Below, one piece after another: positions 1 through 5,914 of a stretch of DNA of 6,486 nt. Origin of the DNA: Actinomycetota bacterium (lineage in GTDB: Bacteria; Actinomycetota; Humimicrobiia; Humimicrobiales; Humimicrobiaceae); contig JAMDDL010000076.1 of the NCBI GenBank assembly GCA_023488645.1, positions 16,270-22,755 on the forward strand. The letters are read 5' to 3'. The position numbers and the translations under genes are program-made. The notes beneath the pieces were generated by a model, which saw nothing but the letters and a program-made list of their open reading frames with translations, ran no database searches and had not been told where the DNA came from. Numbering within the stretch: the stretch's first letter is position 1; every line of letters starts with the position of its first letter.

Positions 1-406
1 TGCTCATTCCAAGAATAGCACCATTAAGATAGATATTTTCCCTTCCGGTAAGTTCGGGGTGGAATCCTGTCCCAACCTCCAGCAAACTTGAAACCCTGCC
101 TTTTATTGATATTTTGCCTTCTGAAGGTTCCGTAATCCTTGAAAGCAGTTTAAGAAGAGTTGATTTGCCTGCACCATTTCTTCCTATTATACCTACCCTG
201 TCGCCCTGCTCAACATCAAAATCAATATTTCTCAAAGCCCAAAAATCTTCTTTTTTAAAAGCAGATATTGACTTTCCGGTAATGGTTTTTACGACTTTTT
301 TTGTCCCGTTTGCAATTACATCTCTTAGCGCAAGATACCTGTCCTGGACCTGATGAGAAATTATATATTTTTTACCAAGATTCTCTGCTTTAATTATTGT
401 TTTCAT
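1..406 (-). CDS. wzt: Wzt-type polysaccharide ABC exporter ATPase (C-terminus beyond window)
   Basis: This is the ATP-hydrolysing subunit of a polysaccharide or teichoic-acid-type ABC exporter, which would power export of a lipid-linked glycan through the permease encoded just upstream. The first 135 residues are visible, reading from ATG at 406; the gene runs off the low-coordinate edge. It opens with MKTIIKAENLGKKY. An insert at about residues 20-55 before the strand 'FWALRNIDFDV' is typical of the Wzt/TagH branch. The Walker A motif GRNGAGKST is at residues 75-83, and the family-typical segment VGTGFHPELTGRENIYLNG is at about 111-129. The signature motif, Walker B and any C-terminal carbohydrate-binding domain lie outside the window, so substrate recognition cannot be judged. 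The start lies 3 bp after the permease stop, which implies co-transcription and probable coupling. No Shine-Dalgarno is seen. The family call is secure; the exact polysaccharide is unknown. Confidence 0.93.
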   Translation of the reverse strand, partial: MKTIIKAENLGKKYIISHQVQDRYLALRDVIANGTKKVVKTITGKSISAFKKEDFWALRNIDFDVEQGDRVGIIGRNGAGKSTLLKLLSRITEPSEGKISIKGRVSSLLEVGTGFHPELTGRENIYLNGAILGMS

Positions 407-409
407 TGA

Positions 410-1267
410 TTAAATTCGATCTGCGAATGTTTTTTCGGTTTTTCTGAAGTACCAGAATCCCCATATAATAATTAAAATTGTAATTACAATTGAAAGTATG
501 AAACCCGGCCAGTAAAAAGATACTCCCTTGCCTATTATCGACCACCTGAAACCATCAATTACACCGACCATCGGATTAAGGGAATACCAGAACCTGTATC
601 TTTCAGGTACGATATTGCTGCTAAAGCCAACCGGGGAGATATACATACCGAATTGCACAATAAATGGTATAACATATCTGAAATCCCTATATTTAACATT
701 AAGAGCAGAAAATAAATATCCCATTCCTAACGAAAGAATTGTAGCAAGCAATAAAAACAAGGGCATAAAAACAATTTTCCAGCTTGGTACAAATCTATAA
801 ATTGCCATTGTTATACCCAGGAGCACAAATGATATTATAAAATCTGTTAAAGATACTATTATCGTACTTGTAGGCATTATTATTCTGGGAAAATAAATCT
901 TGGAAATCATGTTCTGATTTGAAATTAAACTGTTTGAAGCTTCCGATAATGCATTTGCAAAGTACTGCCAGGGCAATATGGCTGAAAAAACCAGTATGGG
1001 ATAAGGCGCTCCTCCTGAAGGCAATTTTGCCAGTTTGCCAAATACAATAGTAAAAACAAGCATTGTCAAAAGAGGACGAATAACAGACCAGACAATTCCT
1101 ATAACAGTTTGTTTATATCTTACTAAAATATCTCTCCAGGAAAGAAAATAAAAAAGTTCCCTATATCTCCACAAATCAGCCCAATAATGCTTTTCGGATT
1201 TTCCGGCTTCAATTACAAGATAGTCATCATCTTCTGTATGTTTCGAGTTAATTCTCATTCTCGACAT
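410..1267 (-). CDS. wzm: Wzm-type polysaccharide ABC transporter permease
   Basis: This is an inner-membrane permease of the ABC-2 family that forms the channel for glycan export with the Wzt-type ATPase encoded 3 bp downstream. The 285-residue length is normal. After an acidic cytoplasmic N-terminus comes the family hallmark 'YRELFYFLSWRDILVRYKQT' (about residues 35-54), followed by about six hydrophobic segments (roughly 58-78, 90-108, 136-158, 164-188, 197-217 and 255-273). Other typical stretches are ALNVKYRDFRYVIPF (188-202) and YSLNPMVGVIDGFRW (228-242). The start is not certain: ATG at 1267 overlaps the epimerase gene by 20 bp, and a second in-frame ATG at 1258 (MRINSK) is possible. 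Neither has a good ribosome binding site, so translational coupling to the upstream gene is likely. The C-terminus KTEKTFADRI is charged and cytoplasmic. Confidence 0.95.
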   Translation of the reverse strand: MSRMRINSKHTEDDDYLVIEAGKSEKHYWADLWRYRELFYFLSWRDILVRYKQTVIGIVWSVIRPLLTMLVFTIVFGKLAKLPSGGAPYPILVFSAILPWQYFANALSEASNSLISNQNMISKIYFPRIIMPTSTIIVSLTDFIISFVLLGITMAIYRFVPSWKIVFMPLFLLLATILSLGMGYLFSALNVKYRDFRYVIPFIVQFGMYISPVGFSSNIVPERYRFWYSLNPMVGVIDGFRWSIIGKGVSFYWPGFILSIVITILIIIWGFWYFRKTEKTFADRI

Positions 1268-2195
1268 CTTTAATATACCAATCTATAGTATTTTTTAAAC
1301 CTTTATCAAAATCAGTTTTAGCCTTAAAATTAAATTCTTTATAAGCTTTGCTTGTATCAAGACACCTTCTTGGCTGTCCGTCAGGTTCCGAAGAATCAAA
1401 AACTATTTTGCCTTCAAACCCCATTATATATTTTATTTTATATGCAAGATCATGAATTGATATTTCAAAACCTGCACCCAAATTAACTGCATCCGGCTTA
1501 TCAAATAATTCCGCTGCTAGGACAATACCCTCTGCACAGTCTTCGACATATAAAAATTCCCGTGTAGCTTTACCAGTCCCCCAGACAACAACTTCATCTT
1601 TATTATCTTTTTTAGCTTCGTAGAACTTCTTTATTAAAGCTGGTATAACATGGCTAGAAGAAGGATTAAAATTATCCCCCGGGCCATACAAATTAACCGG
1701 CAGTAAAAATATACAATTAAATCCATATTGCTGTCTGTACGCCTGAGACTGAACTAAAAGCATTTTTTTTGCAAGCCCATAAGGAGCATTTGTTTCTTCA
1801 GGATATCCAGACCATAAATCCTCTTCCTTGAAAGGTACCGGAGTGAATTTTGGATAAGCACAGATTGTTCCAAGTGCAATGAACTTTTCTATATTGTTAA
1901 GCCTTGCTTCTTCAATCAACTGAATGCCCATAATCAGATTATCATAAAAGAATTTTCCAGGATTTTCCCTGTTTGCACCAATTCCTCCTACCACCGCTGC
2001 CAGATGTATTACTACATCAGCTTTAGCAGCTTTATACATTCTTTGTATTTCATCAATTTTCCTTAAATCATATTCTTCTATTAAAGGAACAAAAATATCC
2101 TTACAACCCTTTTTCCCCAGTTCGTCTATTACAAATTTACCTAAAAAGCCTGCCCCACCAGTAACAATAACTTTTTTTTCTTTTAGATTTAACAT
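1248..2195 (-). CDS. fcl: GDP-L-fucose synthase-like NAD(P)-dependent epimerase/reductase
   Basis: This is an extended short-chain dehydrogenase/reductase (315 residues, normal for the family). By family it converts GDP-4-keto-6-deoxymannose to GDP-L-fucose by epimerisation and reduction in the cytoplasm, or acts on a close relative. The dinucleotide-binding glycines are at residues 13, 16 and 19 (TGGAGFLG). The strand AAVVGGIGAN (66-75) is typical of Fcl. Catalytic residues by alignment from memory with E. coli Fcl are Thr110 (Ser in E. coli), Tyr139, Lys143, and the epimerisation pair Cys112 and His182 (in SSSHVIPAL). The segment VVVWGTGKATREFLYVED (202-219) also matches. No GDP-mannose 4,6-dehydratase is in the window, so the precursor must be made elsewhere. 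ATG at 2195 has no Shine-Dalgarno. Codons 5-8 contain an A8 tract. The 3' end overlaps the permease gene by 20 bp. Another GDP-sugar product is possible. Confidence 0.9.
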   Translation of the reverse strand: MLNLKEKKVIVTGGAGFLGKFVIDELGKKGCKDIFVPLIEEYDLRKIDEIQRMYKAAKADVVIHLAAVVGGIGANRENPGKFFYDNLIMGIQLIEEARLNNIEKFIALGTICAYPKFTPVPFKEEDLWSGYPEETNAPYGLAKKMLLVQSQAYRQQYGFNCIFLLPVNLYGPGDNFNPSSSHVIPALIKKFYEAKKDNKDEVVVWGTGKATREFLYVEDCAEGIVLAAELFDKPDAVNLGAGFEISIHDLAYKIKYIMGFEGKIVFDSSEPDGQPRRCLDTSKAYKEFNFKAKTDFDKGLKNTIDWYIKDVENEN

Positions 2196-2247
2196 AGCTA
2201 TTAAAAAATATCAGAGTAATAAAACTATTTGTAAAAATTTAGATTAA

Positions 2248-2276
2248 ACTATATTTCAAAGTAAGATAAAAATCAA
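2248..2276 (-). promoter_or_regulatory. Candidate sigma70-type promoter for the epimerase-wzm-wzt unit
   Basis: On the minus strand, TTGATT (2276-2271, 4 of 6 to TTGACA) is followed after exactly 17 bases by TATAGT (2253-2248, 5 of 6 to TATAAT). The predicted start near 2241 would leave a leader of about 45 bases before the ATG at 2195. The surrounding 145-bp gap has stops in every frame and no sign of a gene, so a promoter here makes sense. Such matches arise easily by chance in DNA this AT-rich, so this is only a candidate. Confidence 0.38.
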
Positions 2277-2315
2277 TTAAGAATAACTCTAAAAAAATAA
2301 AAAATGGATTAAATT

Positions 2316-2344
2316 ATTAAGTGAAATATTAAGTGAAATATTAA
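2316..2344. repeat. 12-bp tandem repeat, about 2.4 copies
   Basis: The unit ATTAAGTGAAAT occurs twice back to back (2316-2327 and 2328-2339) and is followed by a partial third copy, ATTAA (2340-2344). It covers the stop codon of the glycosyltransferase gene (2341-2343) and extends into the gap before the epimerase gene. It is probably a slippage product at the gene end. No GC-rich stem that would make a terminator is seen here. Confidence 0.85.
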
Positions 2345-3297
2345 TTATTGTTTTTAATATTAAATAATAATTTAAAAAACTTGTAAATTATCCTTAAAAA
2401 ATTTCTAAAAGACTGATAAAAAATATTAAAGTCTTTTGAAAGTAAAAATTTAAAATAACATTTTAAATCAGGAGAAATAATTAATAAATTAAATAATGTT
2501 CTGTTAAATGCTATTTTAAGTTTTTTAAAGAATATTTTTTCAAAATTATTGTCTTTAAATATTTTTTTATAGAGCCCATAGTCAAAAACCCATTCATTAT
2601 AAATAAAATATAGATTTTTTCTTTGCATTTGTTGTGTAACCTGATTTTTATGAACTCTTGAATTAAACAATATCTCCGGAACATATGCAATTTTGTTTCC
2701 AATTATGATTGCGTTTAAAAAAACAGTATCAGCACAGTAAGGATGAGAATCGAAGTCAAATCTATTATCTCCTACTTTTACCATCCTAATCATAGTACCT
2801 GACCAAGGAAAAGCTAATCCTTCAATATGATGATAATAATAATCCTTAAAACTTAATATACTGGGATTGTAAATATTTTTATATTTAATCTGCTCAATAA
2901 TATTTCCATCTTCATTAATAGTATTAAAAGCCGTTCCTCCAATAGATATATCCTCTTCTTTTTCCATAATTGCTAACACTTTATTCATATAATCAGGTTC
3001 TAGAATGTCATCATCGTGCAACATTAAACAAAATTCACTATTAATATTATCTAAGACCCAATTAGCATTAGCTCCCATGCCAATGTTATTAGGATGTTTT
3101 ATTTCTCTAAAATCAAAATCTTTTTTTATCTCTTTCAAATATTCATAAGTATTGTCAGTAGAATTATCATTCAAAACATAAAGACAATAATCATCATAAT
3201 TTGAATTAAAAACAGATGCTACCGTTTTTCTTAAATAATTAACTCTATTATATGTTAGGATACATACCGCTACTTTTTTATTATTTATTATTTTCAT
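2341..3297 (-). CDS. GT2-family (GT-A fold) glycosyltransferase
   Basis: This is a cytoplasmic or membrane-associated inverting glycosyltransferase that would add one sugar to the growing lipid-linked glycan; donor and acceptor cannot be read from the sequence. At 318 residues it has normal length. The N-terminal strand VAVCILTYNR (9-18), the nucleotide-binding VLNDNSTDNT (41-50, Asp44) and the metal-binding LHDDD (93-97) are classical GT2 features. Asp190 in 'YCADTVF' is a plausible catalytic base, and SRVHKNQVT (213-221) is a common late GT2 segment. The last 50 residues are basic, aromatic and amphipathic (FYQSFRNFLRIIYKFFKLL), suggesting membrane contact. An in-frame stop two codons upstream fixes the start at ATG 3297; no Shine-Dalgarno is next to it. 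Base composition is extreme: hand counting gives about 16% G+C in 2341-2640, far below the neighbours, which hints at separate acquisition. Confidence 0.93.
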   Translation of the reverse strand: MKIINNKKVAVCILTYNRVNYLRKTVASVFNSNYDDYCLYVLNDNSTDNTYEYLKEIKKDFDFREIKHPNNIGMGANANWVLDNINSEFCLMLHDDDILEPDYMNKVLAIMEKEEDISIGGTAFNTINEDGNIIEQIKYKNIYNPSILSFKDYYYHHIEGLAFPWSGTMIRMVKVGDNRFDFDSHPYCADTVFLNAIIIGNKIAYVPEILFNSRVHKNQVTQQMQRKNLYFIYNEWVFDYGLYKKIFKDNNFEKIFFKKLKIAFNRTLFNLLIISPDLKCYFKFLLSKDFNIFYQSFRNFLRIIYKFFKLLFNIKNNN

Positions 3298-3310
3298 ATT
3301 TTTTTAATTA

Positions 3311-3325
3311 TCAATTTGGAATTGA
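3311..3325. repeat. Short perfect inverted repeat TCAATT-TGG-AATTGA
   Basis: Two 6-bp arms (3311-3316 and 3320-3325) flank a 3-base centre, in the gap between the divergent glycosyltransferase and methyltransferase genes. It could be an operator, but it could also belong to a degraded insertion-sequence end. TGGGTCAATT on the minus strand resembles IS terminal repeats, and a transposase relic lies about 120 bp away. Chance is also possible at this base composition. Confidence 0.4.
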
Positions 3326-3441
3326 CCCACTCCTTTGAACACATTGTATACTAAAATAACTTAAGTTAAAATAAGCTGATGAGGACCTAATAAAGAGAAA
3401 GGTTTGTCTTATCAAATGAAGATAAAAAAATATTTAACTAA

Positions 3442-3561
3442 GATTTTAAAATAGAGATAGATGAAACAATGGTATTAGACAAGGCGAATCTTTATGATAA
3501 TGCTAAACTGGTATTGTTTTTTAGAGCACTAAAAGTCGAAGAAGTGTATATGAGTGATTTT
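3442..3561 (+). pseudogene. Remnant of IS3-family transposase (end of rve/DDE domain)
   Basis: After an in-frame stop at 3439-3441, the frame reads DFKIEIDETMVLDKANLYDN and continues AKLVLFFRALKVEEVYMSDF. IS3-family transposases carry a highly typical segment of the pattern 'SMSRKGNxYDNAxxESFFxTLKxEEVYLxxY' near their C-terminus. The YDNA, FF, LK, EEVY and final aromatic positions match in register. The third catalytic acid (Glu of 'ESFF') is replaced, with KLVLFF here, so it cannot be an active transposase. Nothing like the other DDE blocks is seen upstream, and the usual tail (YNxKRxHSSLGYxSP) is missing because the methyltransferase sequence follows. The relic is fused in frame to the methyltransferase reading frame. 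Similarity was judged from memory of the family, without a search. Confidence 0.68.
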
Positions 3562-4464
3562 ACAAAAATAAATACTAAGGATATTATGGAAAATATTAAT
3601 TTAAATAGTTTTAAAGTAAGAATTTTATGTCCTATCTGCAATAGTGACTCACTAATTTTAAAAGATAAAGTTAAAACCATTAATAATAATTCTGATTTCC
3701 TTGTTTCACTTAGAAAGTGCCGTTTTTGCGGTCACTGGTTTATTGATCCTATGCCAAAACAGGATTATTTGAACAAATTATATGAATCAGGATCAACATT
3801 TGTTGTAGAGGAAAATTATAAGGGTAACGAAGAGTTCAATTATAATAACCTTGAAAAATATATTTCCCGTTTTATTAATTTGAATTCAGATATGTCGAAT
3901 CTAAATTATCTTGAAATAGGTGTCGGGCCCGGACATTTGTATAATTTTTTTAAAGATAAAGTCAATATCTGCTATGGCGTTGACCCCTGCCCATATAAAC
4001 CTGAGGGCAGATACATGGTATCTGACATATCTGAAGTACCTGATGATATTAAATTTGATATCATCATTATTCAAGATGTTCTGGAACATCTTGAAGACCC
4101 GACTCTTATGCTGAAAACCGTCAGGAAATTAGCAAACAATAACGCACTTATAAGCTTAGGATTTCCCAATTGCGATTCCACCCTGGCAAAATTATTAAAA
4201 GAAAAATGGTCCATGGTAAGACCACTTGGACATCTTCATTATTTTTCCAGTAAATCAATAAAAATAATGTTTGAAAATTCAGGATGGAAGATTAAAAGAA
4301 AATATAGCTACTGGCCCGCACCTTCTGCATTTTACTATATTACAAATTTCGAATATAAATCAAAAAATCCCTTAAGGCTGGTTTATAGAATCTTCAGAAA
4401 CCTGATTTTTAAACAGTTACTTTTTGGAAAAGACCAGTGGTATGTCTGCGGAGTAACAAATTAA
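3550..4464 (+). CDS. Class I SAM-dependent methyltransferase with N-terminal zinc-ribbon-like motif
   Basis: This is a predicted cytoplasmic S-adenosylmethionine-dependent methyltransferase, plausibly acting on a sugar of the glycan or its precursor. The frame is open from ATG 3469, but those first residues look like transposase debris. I therefore place the start at ATG 3550 (MSDFTK), giving 304 residues, with GAAGAAG-like purines upstream; ATG 3586 is also possible. Numbered from 3469, two CxxC pairs (C54/C57 and C84/C87) form a zinc-ribbon-like knuckle. The SAM-binding motif LEIGVGPG is at 148-155, YGVDP at 169-173 and DVLEHLEDP at 203-211. HLHYFS (255-260) is typical of the Methyltransf_23-like group. 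It is the only gene on the plus strand, divergent from the glycosyltransferase and convergent with the ligase gene, whose stop lies 7 bp away. It therefore needs its own promoter; a weak candidate is TTGACC (3322-3327) with TATACT (3347-3352), spacing 19. Confidence 0.88.
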   Translation: MSDFTKINTKDIMENINLNSFKVRILCPICNSDSLILKDKVKTINNNSDFLVSLRKCRFCGHWFIDPMPKQDYLNKLYESGSTFVVEENYKGNEEFNYNNLEKYISRFINLNSDMSNLNYLEIGVGPGHLYNFFKDKVNICYGVDPCPYKPEGRYMVSDISEVPDDIKFDIIIIQDVLEHLEDPTLMLKTVRKLANNNALISLGFPNCDSTLAKLLKEKWSMVRPLGHLHYFSSKSIKIMFENSGWKIKRKYSYWPAPSAFYYITNFEYKSKNPLRLVYRIFRNLIFKQLLFGKDQWYVCGVTN

Positions 4465-4471
4465 AAAAATT

Positions 4472-5803
4472 TTATTCTGATATTGCAGTAAAATTTAATC
4501 TTCTTGCATTTTCCTGCCATGCAAGTCCGATGGCTAGAGAATTTACAATTGAAATACATGACATTACCGTTGTTGCTGACATATAATTCTCTGTAAATGA
4601 AAGCATAAATAGTGCCACTATACTTCCAAGCCCGCAAAGATATATTTTCTTTCCAAAATCGCTTGAATGTTTGCTGTTGTAAGCCCTGATAAGTATTCCA
4701 AAACATAAAACCCAAAAGAGCAATAAAAGTCCAAGACCGATTACACCAGTTTCAGCTAGAAATTGCACATAAGAGTTATGTGCTTGAGAATCATTAAAAA
4801 AGTAAGCAGGATGAAGATAAAAAGCAAAAAGACCCGGTATCCCCTTCAGTTTATCATATAAAACGGGAAATATATCATTTTGCCTTCCAAATCCTATTCC
4901 AAAAATCGGGCTTTTTGTAAAGAGATACCAGGCTTTAGCCCAATAGGTGAACCTTGCAGCAGTGTTGACTTCTTTAAAATCAAATATCTGTAAAATCCTA
5001 TTCCATGTTCCAGTTAAATATACAACTGGAATAAAACAAATTATCAATGCACCTAACGCAATTAAAAATTTTTTAACGGATCTGAAGTGCATCCATAAGA
5101 TAAAAACCAATCCTGCCGCAAAACCTGTATAACTTCCTCTGCTTTTTGTAAAAAACAAGCCAGCTACACAAATAATAAATACCACCAGATAAACAAACTT
5201 ATATTTAATTGTTTTTTCCTTTAAAAGAAATACTAAGGCAAATAAGCTGACCATTGCATATACTGAACCTGTTGCATTATGAGCAAAGTTTAATGCGACA
5301 AATATATCGTCAGTATTATATTTCATCCTTATTGTAAAAACTGACACTTTACTTAATAATTCAAAAACGGCAAATAAAGAAAAACCGCAGAACACAATAA
5401 ATAAAAATTTAAAATACACATTGGATAGTCTTTTGTAATTAAAAAAGGGAACAGCTAACACAAAAAACATGATATAGCAAAAAAAGAAATTACCGTCATT
5501 TCTTAAAAAGCTATATTTAAATAAATCTATAAACCTTTGATTGGAAAGTAAAAAACTAAAAATAAGGTAAAGATATATAATTAAAAGCAGTCCCAGTATC
5601 TTCGCATGATAAGAAGTTATAACTCTTTTTTTAAAAAAAAATATCAGGGAAATCAGCATTACCACAAGAAAAGAGATGACCAGGAACTTGGGATAATTAT
5701 TGATAAGTAAAAAAAGAGCAGGTGATGCTAAAACCAGATAAAATATAGTCTCCAATACTTTTTTATAATTATTACCTTTGCTTATTTTCAGATTATCAAC
5801 CAT
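4472..5803 (-). CDS. O-antigen ligase/polymerase family membrane protein (WaaL/Wzy-like)
   Basis: This polytopic inner-membrane protein of 443 residues has about 11-12 hydrophobic segments and a central O-antigen ligase (Wzy_C) region. The family either joins exported glycan to lipid A core or another acceptor (WaaL) or polymerises repeat units (Wzy); sequence alone does not decide. Hallmarks are HNATGS (175-180), FTKSRGSY (218-225, with the conserved Arg222), SPIFGIGFG (298-306) at the large periplasmic loop, and AHNSYVQFLAETGVIGL (341-357), where His342 corresponds to the conserved catalytic-type His of the family. ATG 5803 lies 3 bp after the stop of an upstream open stretch and has no clear Shine-Dalgarno. 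The sequence at 5626-5641 (T7 then A9) falls in codons for FFFKK and is slippage-prone. Because the cluster has an ABC exporter, a ligase role is somewhat more likely than polymerase. Confidence 0.9.
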   Translation of the reverse strand: MVDNLKISKGNNYKKVLETIFYLVLASPALFLLINNYPKFLVISFLVVMLISLIFFFKKRVITSYHAKILGLLLIIYLYLIFSFLLSNQRFIDLFKYSFLRNDGNFFFCYIMFFVLAVPFFNYKRLSNVYFKFLFIVFCGFSLFAVFELLSKVSVFTIRMKYNTDDIFVALNFAHNATGSVYAMVSLFALVFLLKEKTIKYKFVYLVVFIICVAGLFFTKSRGSYTGFAAGLVFILWMHFRSVKKFLIALGALIICFIPVVYLTGTWNRILQIFDFKEVNTAARFTYWAKAWYLFTKSPIFGIGFGRQNDIFPVLYDKLKGIPGLFAFYLHPAYFFNDSQAHNSYVQFLAETGVIGLGLLLLFWVLCFGILIRAYNSKHSSDFGKKIYLCGLGSIVALFMLSFTENYMSATTVMSCISIVNSLAIGLAWQENARRLNFTAISE

Positions 5804-5806
5804 TGC

Positions 5807-5914
5807 TTACATCATTTCATAATCCCGATATAACTCTTCTGAAATATACTTAAATTCTGCATTAAAAAATTCGCATAGAAAATCAAAACCAGTTTGTAAA
5901 ACAAAGAAAAAAAT
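5807..5914 (-). other. Open stretch continuing the Wzz frame past its stop; possible gene relic
   Basis: Directly after the TAA of the Wzz-like gene, the same frame stays open for 35 codons and ends at TAA 5809-5807, 3 bp before the ligase ATG. It reads partly as hydrophobic (IFFFVLQTGFDFL) and ends in ISEELYRDYEMM, which has the look of a real protein terminus. There is no standard start codon in it before the two final Met codons, so it is not an independent gene. It may be the decayed end of a deleted gene, a lost C-terminal extension of Wzz, or chance. I recognise no family, and no strong promoter is seen in this gap. Confidence 0.3.

Noticed and set aside
114..353. Plus-strand 79-residue open frame
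   Set aside because: It is antisense to the Wzt ATPase, whose Walker A and flanking motifs clearly define the coding strand.
528..800. Plus-strand 90-residue open frame
   Set aside because: It is a shadow of the permease gene on the other strand and has no recognisable motif.
3416..3454. 12-codon plus-strand ORF (MKIKKYLTKILK)
   Set aside because: It is very short, in AT-rich DNA inside probable IS debris, with no ribosome binding site.
4461..4476. A/T-rich palindromic stretch between the convergent stops as a bidirectional terminator
   Set aside because: There is no GC-containing stem, only A and T runs; it cannot be supported as a terminator from sequence.
4461..4715. Minus-strand 84-residue open frame overlapping the end of the ligase gene
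   Set aside because: It lies in another frame of the ligase gene, with unusual Cys/Trp/Lys composition and no family motif.
5804..5914. Promoter TTTACA-17-TATGCG before the ligase gene
   Set aside because: The -10 half matches consensus at only three positions, so it is too weak to annotate.
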